64,000 nt of DNA from Saksenaea vasiformis B4078 (Eukaryota; Mucoromycota; Mucoromycetes; Mucorales; Saksenaeaceae): assembly GCA_000697055.1 (NCBI GenBank), contig JNDT01001927.1:62001-126000 (forward strand), read 5' to 3'. Under the pieces are notes generated by a model, which saw only the letters and a program-made list of their open reading frames with translations, did not search any database and was not told the origin of the DNA. Of the stretch, positions 57,455-64,000 are shown one piece after another (the first letter of the stretch is position 1; every line of letters starts with the position of its first letter). The position numbers were made by a program, and so were the translations under genes.

Positions 57455-58727
57455 CTTGAAGCCGTTTGATGAATTAGAATCGAAGGAATGGCGCCCCAGA
57501 CCTTCACCGTGAGATCAGCATCCGTAGCGTCCACATCGTCCTTAAAGATACAGTGCTCCCTTTACATTTCAGGCCTCTGTAATTTTAAAATCCTGTCCTT
57601 TTCAAGAGATTGGGCGGGAACGACCGGAAGACATAGTATAGATTTCCAAATCCTCACTCAAATCAAATTCGAGGTTATAATGAGGGTTGAAAACGCTATC
57701 GGAGGGAATTTCTTGCTCGGAAACGCTCTGTGTTGATCACTTTCTTGCGAGATCCGACGTAATAACCGTTCGTCTCGTGATGCCCTGGCTCTTGCAATTC
57801 ATGTCGTACTTTTCGGTGACATGTGTGATCCTTCCATTCTTCTCTTCATCAAGGAAAACCATCAGCGTCAATGTGTAAGAGCAGGCCTCTTTCGAAACTT
57901 CGGATAGTTGCTGGATCAGCACAATCCCTTCGTCTTTTATAGAACTTTCTTATCGGCTCTGGTGAACCATGACATTCATTTCAAGGGTTTTGAAATTGTC
58001 GTCATGTCGGTTCCTTTGAGAGACCGCGCTGGCTGTTCGCCCAAGCTGAGAACACTAAGAGCCTCATCTGAGATCTTCCCTTTTTTTTTCTATCCATATC
58101 GCATTTGTATTGTTCACTGGCCATAGAGGCGTTCTCTGACGGTATCGCAGAAATTGGTGACAAACAGAGCTGTTGATAGATGCGTTTACTGTTTATGGCT
58201 TCATCGATAGATTGCTAAGCCATGACCAATAGCTGCCCAATTTTCACAAAGCTGCAAGAAGCTACAAAATAATGCCTCATTATTGTACGTAGGTGTCTGC
58301 ACGAGGCCACCATGGCTCACAATCTAGTTCATTCTCAGAAGAATTTGTCACACATCCTCCATAAAATAAACCTCCGTGATATTCAAGCATTTTGCAAGGA
58401 ATCAAGGACTTGAAACTAGTGGAGGAGCACGGCGGATATCTTATCTTTGTGCTTGACTCACTCGACTCGACTCGACAAGACAATGACGGTGGTAAGCTGC
58501 TGTTCTGCAAAAGGCGTGGCGTCACGACATGTATATTACCATGAACAGTCCTTTGATCCGCAGGTACAGGTGGCCCTTGATGCTATGGGCCACCAACGGC
58601 CCGCATACCGGTGACTCTCAAATGTATTGTCACGCCGTAGCCCCTATCACTCTCCCGGCTGCTAAAGAGGGGGGGACACAGATATGCTGATGATCCCGTT
58701 AAACGGTCTATATTTATGGTTTTATGT
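57455..58727. other. Coding-like minus-strand debris, no gene model
   Basis: At 57737-57925 a minus-strand frame reads KDEGIVLIQQLSEV and MVFLDEEKNGRITHVTEKYD. This resembles an NTF2/SnoaL-like sheet, but a stop and a frame change lie directly upstream and no start was found. A second frame at 58280-58390 (MLEYHGGLFYGGCVTNSSEN) is isolated. These may be exons of an unmodelled gene or relics. Confidence 0.3.
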
Positions 58728-60571
58728 TCATTCATTCTTTTTCAAGCTATGAATTCTAGTCATGGCATTATGACACTTAAATACTAAAGCATTGGCTAGA
58801 CTGTACTTATTTTTAGCGTGAGGACCTGCACCCACGTTGTATATGCCTTTATCGTTGGCCCTGAGAATCACCTGGATCTCGGCCTCAGCCTCGTCAAACC
58901 GGTTGTCGAGAATGAGCATCCGCGCATTTTCATAGCGCGAGAAATAGTACACGTAATGATCAAGTTTCACTTTGGGAGCATGTTCAAATACTATGCCCAG
59001 AGATTCTTGATGCAACGCTCGCCTGTCCTCTGCGTATTTTTCGGTCAACGTCCGCGCTACCAAAGCTCTAAGATAATAAACAAGGCAAATATCATCATGT
59101 GCATCCGGCTTCAGAGTGTCTGCTGCTTTGTTGATCGACTCGAGATTCTGCAGTAACATGTCCTTGGGAGTAAAGTCAAACACAGAGAAAGCACTCAGGA
59201 TTTCCAAATCTGGAAGTATTAAGCCACGTTGAGCCAGAAATTTCCTGGATTTGCGTGACACGAATTTCTAGGGGGAATACGAACATGAATATCTCCTCGG
59301 TTTCTCTTTATCTTTACCTCCATTGGTAGCGATTTCCCTCCAATCTTCTGTTTAGCTGTCGTCACTTGTTTCATCAATGCTGTTACATCCTTTCCTTGCT
59401 TGTATAAGGCTATTGCTTTCAGATAGGTATAGATGGCCTTCGACCAATGGCTTTCCTTTGACAACACGTCGTAAATTTTGCTGCATTCATCCCACTGCTG
59501 TTGTATCATGCTGATGATGCCGAGTTCCCAAAAGCACATATGCTGCAACTGCTTCCAATCCTTCTGCCGTTCAATTGCTTTATGATACTCCGCTTTTGCC
59601 TCCTCCAGCTTCCCTCGACTAGCGAGATCTCGCCCGTGGAAATAGACAAAAAACACACCGGAAGGATACCGCTCTAAATTGGATGCTAATACTTTTCGTG
59701 CGAATGCCTCGTCAATGTTGTCTAATGGCATCATTTTGGACAACACCAAATGATAAAGTATAACAACCATATCACAGAGTTGCTGCCGCAGTCCATGCCC
59801 CTCTGTATCGTGACAAACAGATTCAAGAGCCGCCATGCCATGTGCTCGGTCCGCCGAGAAGCCAATGAATTCGGCAACCTTGATAACCGAAGCCGGTAAC
59901 ATGGATAAGATTAAATTGAAGCAACCAACACCCAATGCTACGCCAGACCGAAAATGAGCATCACCTTCTCCTGAATTTAGGCAATACTCGAGACTGCAGT
60001 ATGTATTGTAACTACTCCTGATGTTCAAGCTCTCCCGCAGGAAGGACACTACGCTCTCGTCGTGAATGATATTTAGCAGAGCTCTGAGAAGATAGGCCTC
60101 AGCATGGACTAGTTCCTAGATCTAGCTATTTAACGGTCTCATACGTCCAATGCATTGCTGGATATTTACCGCATGGCGTTGAACAACATTCATCGATTGT
60201 ATTGAAGTTTTCACCCATGATGTGATGTCAAACCATCCCGTTCCCGACTTCCTTAAGCCATTTGCGAGATGGATTGTTTGTTTAAGCGCCTCCAACGTCG
60301 TCTGTACGTCCGATTGTTGAAATGTCATCATGCATTTAAGGAAGAGGATAAACGAATGACCGAGAGAATGATACATGGATGTCTTTCGACAAGGCTTCAA
60401 AATTGCTTCTGCTTCGCTAATACGCGAGTCCAAAAACAAGTCAAGTGCTTGCCGCACTTCGGTCAGGTCAGTCATGAGTTGAACATCGTCGTAAGATGGC
60501 GCCGATGATTTAGCGAGTGACAATGAACTGCTTCCAAAGAACGACCCTTTGGTTCCTGTCAATCCCGTCAT
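58728..60571 (-). CDS. Iml2/TTC39-family tetratricopeptide protein
   Basis: Three exons on the minus strand: 60571-60170, 60097-59318 and 59267-58728; 573 residues. Yeast Iml2 is linked to lipid-droplet-dependent clearance of protein inclusions; mammalian TTC39 proteins are poorly understood. Visible family features are ALDLFLDSRISEAEAILKP near the N-terminus, SLGHSFILFLKCMMTFQ, DESVVSFLRESLNIRSSY, FGVALGVGCFNLILSMLPA-type text (here SGVALGVGCFNLILSMLP), VIKVAEFIGFSADR, YPSGVFFVYFHGRDLASRGK and HMCFWELGIISMIQQQW. The C-terminal TPR block starts KFVSRKSRKFLAQRGLILPD, which confirms the 50-nt intron 59268-59317. The first intron's acceptor is less certain. I used GAG|GCC at 60098; an alternative would add a few residues. 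It is a soluble protein without a signal peptide. Confidence 0.85.
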
Positions 60572-60894
60572 AGCCGAAAGAGCCGTAAGAAAAAAGAAGA
60601 AAACTTTTTGGCTGCGTTGTTTAAGAAAGCATTCAATCGGGTGAGGGAAAATGTTTGACCGGGGTTGAGGAAAATCCCTTGAACCTGCGGGTTGCAGGTA
60701 GATTACTCCGGCTTTTCTTTTTACAGAATTTGCGCTTGATTCAAATAGACTTAGCTTTAGTTCAGTATTAAGCTTTGTGCTCTACAGCTTTTTCGCTAGG
60801 TGTATCAAAGATAGAGTTATTGTGTTCGTTCGATAGAATAGGTGCTTCCTGTTAACAGGGTGTGATAATAATACTTACACGAAAATATACGCAC

Positions 60895-61065
60895 TTTTCC
60901 CTTCAAACAGTATCCTCGGTAGATGTATTGGCCTGATGAGATACACAGAGAATCATTCAATTCCTTTGTTTCGTGTAAGAAGCATGACCTTTGTCCCGGG
61001 CCTCTTCGGCCATTTGTGTAACTCCTGCTCGCCGCTTGAGTAAATGTTGTCATACTCAGCATCAT
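60895..61065 (-). pseudogene. Possible N-terminal fragment of ATP synthase OSCP
   Basis: A minus-strand frame starts MMLSMTTFTQAASRSYTNGR (exon 61065-60989). It may splice to 60932-60895, reading PIHLPRILFEGK. A presequence followed by a proline-led, Leu-rich stretch ending in EGK resembles the start of mitochondrial OSCP (Atp5) proteins, where YATALY would come next. No such continuation was found downstream, so this is either a gene fragment or a chance resemblance. Introns and function are not established. Confidence 0.25.
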
Positions 61066-61117
61066 GTTCTATGATACGTTGGCAATCGTTATATTGCTTC
61101 AACTTTTTCCCTAGTCG

Positions 61118-61704
61118 TTAAAATGAAACCGTCCGTTCCTGCCCTATCTCACACACCTCCAGCGAGATGCAGTGGATGTGACGCCCATGACTGCGTAGGA
61201 ACAACCGTTTGAGGCAGAATAGCCGCACCCGAATGCTATCGAACGACGTAACCTCTCCAAGCAAGGTCTATCACCCGCAATGAAGTTATCTTTGAATGGG
61301 CAGTGTTACCTTAAACCTCATAATTATGGCCTCTGCCGATCCTTCTTCAACTTCATGGGTTGGCGAAACGAGCGAGAGCTTGTATGGAACAGGAAGCGTC
61401 GTGAATATGTGTAACAAATCAATTGCATTCGGGAAATCTAAATATCCTGCCTCGGCTGTGCCGCAGCGTAACGGTGACCTGGAATAAGATCGGCGCTCTC
61501 TTCGCAACCAATCACGCCTCCCGAAGCGGCCATGGCCTGCTCGTAGTGTAAAGGCGCAAATGAAGCCATTGCATTGTATTTCCTCAACATCAATGTCACT
61601 CCGCCGTCAATTATGCAAGTCGCGGGTTGACAAAAGTAGAAATTAAAAACTTACGTTCGGTTTATGTCAAGCGTCACAAATGCTTTCCCATAGTACGCAT
61701 GCAT
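61118..61704 (-). CDS. Unrecognised small four-exon gene
   Basis: Assembled from exons 61704-61655, 61582-61509, 61455-61310 and 61267-61118, with introns of 72, 53 and 42 nt and phases 2, 1 and 0 that agree; 139 residues. It starts MHAYYGKAFVTLDINRTK and continues SFAPLHYEQAMAASGG, GYLDFPNAIDLLHIFTTL, YKLSLVSPTHEVEEGSAE, SFDSIRVRLFCLKRLF and ends CEIGQERTVSF. The middle looks like a compact beta-rich fold with no membrane segment. I cannot name the family. Exon 3 sits in a GC-rich stretch in which other frames are also open, so the second intron (GTTGCG donor) is the weakest point. A 23-nt alternative at 61478-61456 keeps the same phase but is implausibly short. Confidence 0.5.
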
Positions 61705-62655
61705 GTGGGAAAAGTCAAGAAAAAAAAAAAGAGACAAGGACACGCTCTCTCCTTTTCTTTCTACTCAACTTACGCTCTTGCTTTCATCGTTTTGTACCTC
61801 TGATGGATCATTACTAATTTTCGAAAAGATTGGAACGAGCAAAAAAGGTAAACATCCCTTGTTTCTTGTTGTTGCGCATGTATGCAGATTTTGTTGTATA
61901 GAACACAGAGCTTGGTCGAAATGCGACCGCTGCCGAAAAGATTCTTCGTAGAGCCATTGGGCACGCAGGGACAGGGCTTGTGATTCTCCCGAGAAAGAAG
62001 AAAATTGGAAAAGCTGTAGCCAACAATGGCATGAGCTGTTGTACCAACCAAAATTGCGAATACTCGTTGTCTTGTACATGCATTGCTCTCCGGTGTCACG
62101 GCCACATCACCAAGCTAGACGCGTGTTTTGGGGCGGCACCTATCGTCTTTTTTTTTTCTTTTACAGTTTCTCGAACAGAACCCACGCCATGATGATGTGA
62201 GGTGGCGGATCCTACCTTGACTACATTTGGCGATATGTCTTATTCTGTATCCGCGACATCATTCTGTTTTGTTCTGCGACATCTATTTCCAAATAAAAGG
62301 GGATGTCCAGAAGCTTTATAGATATGAAATCGTTTTCCGAATCAAAAGATGACGAATAAATATGCAATGTCTGAACGGCCGCCAACGTCATAAGAAATAT
62401 GATCAAGTTATTGACAAAAGAAGGGCAGGCTGCACGCGATCGTACAACAGCTGCCGTTCTAGCCCGTTCTTGCCAAAAAGCGATAACTTCGAGGGTATCC
62501 GTCCATATACACATTATGCAAGTTAGCAATTGGGTCTCTTGAGCTTTTTAGAATAACTAAGATAACATGCGCTACCACAAAAATAAAATAAAACACAGTG
62601 AGTATCTTGAATGATTTCACCATGTAGCAATGTAAACTCGGCAAGAGAACTTTTG
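61705..62655. other. Intergenic; possible small mitochondrial ORF
   Basis: On the minus strand from 61957 a frame reads MALRRIFSAAVAFRPSSVFY then TTKSAYMRNNKK, a good mitochondrial presequence. It may splice to NDPSEVQNDESKS, but I found no convincing continuation. A second minus-strand frame (62221-62640) has two hydrophobic stretches without a family. Neither is called as a gene. Confidence 0.3.
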
Positions 62656-62862
62656 CCATGAACAAGACGGACGAAGCGTCAGGCTGCAATGGAAAAGTGC
62701 CTTGGACGGTCATCCTAAAAGGACTACAGGTCTCAAGCATCTCTTGCACAATCAAGAACCTTCGCCATGAACAAGACGGACGAAGCGTTAAGCTGCAATG
62801 TAAAAGTATCTTGGATGGTCATCCTAAAAGGGCTACAAAATCGCAAGCATTCTTGAAAATGC
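62656..62862 (+). repeat. Tandem duplication, 109-bp period
   Basis: CCATGAACAAGACGGACGAA starts at 62656 and again at 62765. The two copies run in parallel through GGTCATCCTAAAAGG(A/G)CTAC to the AAGCAT...TTG end, with about 85-90% identity. The copies lie within otherwise unique AT-rich DNA. Confidence 0.85.
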
Positions 62863-63261
62863 GAGACTGATTTTGATTGGCCAACGATATCGGTTTTGAC
62901 TGACCGACGACATCATTTTTGATTGCTTGTTGGGAAGCACTGTACTGTGAAGTAATTAATTGCACGGTCGCTAACGTAGATTGTGGAACGATAACAAACT
63001 TCGGGCATCATTTCGATACTCTTCACAGTATTTCTAAACGCGAATGGATGTATCCGTCGGTATGTGCACCTGGATTCACACAGGCTTCTTGTTAATCAAT
63101 ACAATAAAAATTGGAATGCATAAATATATCGAATAGGAATTAGAAAGTAAAAAGGTTAAAATCTAAAACGAAAGCATAGAAATATAAAGCATAAGCTATG
63201 TGCGTGTGTATATGTGGAGAGCATAGGTTGTTCAGTGAGGCATAAATGAGAAAAATATTCT
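62863..63261. other. 3' flank of RGS gene
   Basis: No gene seen between the tandem duplication and the RGS stop codon. Confidence 0.5.
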
Positions 63262-64000
63262 TCAAGAATCCAAGGAATTCCGCATGTTCGTGATCTCACG
63301 GTATTTTTCTGTTTTGATAAATCGTGGAACAGAGTCCTCGGCCATGATGCGACAGACGTGGTCATTCACTTTGTCATACATTCGAATGAGCGTTTTCAGT
63401 GACTGAGCGTTCGGTGCGTTCACGGTAATGCTCGTATGACCTGTCTGGACCGGAGAGGAAAATGGTACGAGTTTTGGAGTGCCTGAAACGACCGAAAATG
63501 TAGAAGCGACGAATTGCGTGATATCCTGTCTTAGTGCGTGATCAATGTTAACTTCTGAAACTGCGTTCCTCCTGAGATAGATATCGTAGATCCCGTAGGC
63601 ATCGGTTAAGAGTTCCATTGGCGTAATTTCTTGTGTTGCTGTTCGGGCTTTTTTTTTGAGTGTACAGTAGTCTACCCAGAAATTGATGTTTTCCTCACAA
63701 AAATTTGTCCGCATGAAGTCCCGGAAATGCATACGTAACAGCGGGTCCTCCAAGATCTGTTTGAGTCGTGCCCATCGTGAATCTTTTGGTTCTCGACTAT
63801 CACTGATGGAATCAGGACGGGAACTGGGAGGGGAGCTCCCAATCACCGAGAGATCAAACCCGCTGTGCTGAGAAGAGGATGTTTGAGAGTTGCTAGACAG
63901 ACTCCGTTGAAGAATGTTGTCGGATTGAATTTGACATTTTGTGAGCCGCTCCGTTGCGTCGTCCAAACCGATACTGTCCGAAAGCCCGGCAGTGTCACCA
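63262..64000 (-). CDS. RGS-domain protein (C-terminal part, runs off the window)
   Basis: Regulator of G-protein signalling that speeds GTP hydrolysis by a G-alpha subunit. One open frame continues past the right edge, so the N-terminus is missing; no start is assigned. A Ser-rich linker (SLSSNSQTSSSQHSG) precedes the RGS domain: RWARLKQILEDPLLRMHFRD, then FMRTNFCEENINFWVDYCTL, AYGIYDIYLRRNAVSEVNID, and after an insert LIRMYDKVNDHVCRIMAEDS and VPRFIKTEKYREI. The pattern matches the nine-helix RGS fold with its conserved EEN(I/L)xFW box. A 30-residue loop (VSGTPKLVPFSSPVQTGHTS) interrupts the second half, as in several fungal RgsA/Rax1-like proteins. The partner could be the G-alpha encoded at 2075-3250, but proximity alone does not show this. 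Confidence 0.9.
   Translation of the reverse strand, partial: GDTAGLSDSIGLDDATERLTKCQIQSDNILQRSLSSNSQTSSSQHSGFDLSVIGSSPPSSRPDSISDSREPKDSRWARLKQILEDPLLRMHFRDFMRTNFCEENINFWVDYCTLKKKARTATQEITPMELLTDAYGIYDIYLRRNAVSEVNIDHALRQDITQFVASTFSVVSGTPKLVPFSSPVQTGHTSITVNAPNAQSLKTLIRMYDKVNDHVCRIMAEDSVPRFIKTEKYREITNMRNSLDS

Noticed and set aside
61456..61478. 23-nt intron in the 61-kb gene
   Set aside because: Too short for this genome; a 53-nt intron starting at 61508 gives the same phase and a normal length.
1..64000. CRISPR arrays, operons, bacterial promoters or Shine-Dalgarno sites
   Set aside because: No regularly spaced direct repeats with unique spacers were seen, and the spliced genes show a eukaryotic nuclear context.

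Overview
The window looks like nuclear DNA of an early-diverging fungus, most likely Mucoromycota (Mucorales-like). Genes carry many short GT-AG introns (mostly 43-72 nt), intergenic DNA is AT-rich, and the protein set is fungal or opisthokont. All gene models below were assembled by hand from reading frames, splice signals and phase agreement; no search was run, so family names rest on recognised motifs.

Layout. 2.1-3.3 kb: a G-protein alpha subunit (minus). 7.5-9.7 kb: an STK32/YANK-type kinase (plus). 11.5-15.1 kb: a class II myosin heavy chain with a very short tail (plus). 17.4-22.8 kb: a 1,564-residue fusion of a fatty acyl-CoA reductase and a PlsB/DHAPAT-type acyltransferase (plus). 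23.7-25.6 kb: a PA-TM-RING ubiquitin ligase (minus). 28.6-29.4 kb: an unrecognised four-exon gene (minus). 30.4-31.4 kb: an otubain deubiquitinase (minus). 38.2-38.6 kb: a small HSBP1-like coiled-coil gene (plus). 41.2-44.2 kb: the GARP subunit VPS52 (plus). 46.0-49.3 kb: a large PPR protein (plus). 52.5-54.1 kb: an ArfGAP1/Gcs1-type GTPase activator (plus). 54.7-56.3 kb: a type II membrane glycosyltransferase-like protein (minus). 56.8-57.5 kb and 61.1-61.7 kb: two small unrecognised multi-exon genes (minus). 58.7-60.6 kb: an Iml2/TTC39 protein (minus). 63.3 kb to the right edge: the C-terminal part of an RGS-domain protein (minus).

Between genes lies decayed mobile DNA. Seven copies or fragments of one dispersed repeat family occur; complete copies have TACTG...CAGTA ends and motif-rich subterminal regions. 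Three separate stretches encode decayed pieces of TnpB/Fanzor-type nucleases. A broken Tnp2/CACTA-like transposase lies at 31.9-34.1 kb. There are also several tandem or low-complexity tracts.

Functional links are modest. The G-alpha subunit and the RGS protein belong to one signalling module. ArfGAP, VPS52 and the PA-TM-RING ligase act in Golgi/endosome traffic. OTUB and RING proteins act on ubiquitin. Nothing suggests operon-like clustering. The most notable points are the reductase-acyltransferase fusion whose acyltransferase lacks the catalytic histidine, the short-tailed myosin II, and the TnpB/Fanzor relics.
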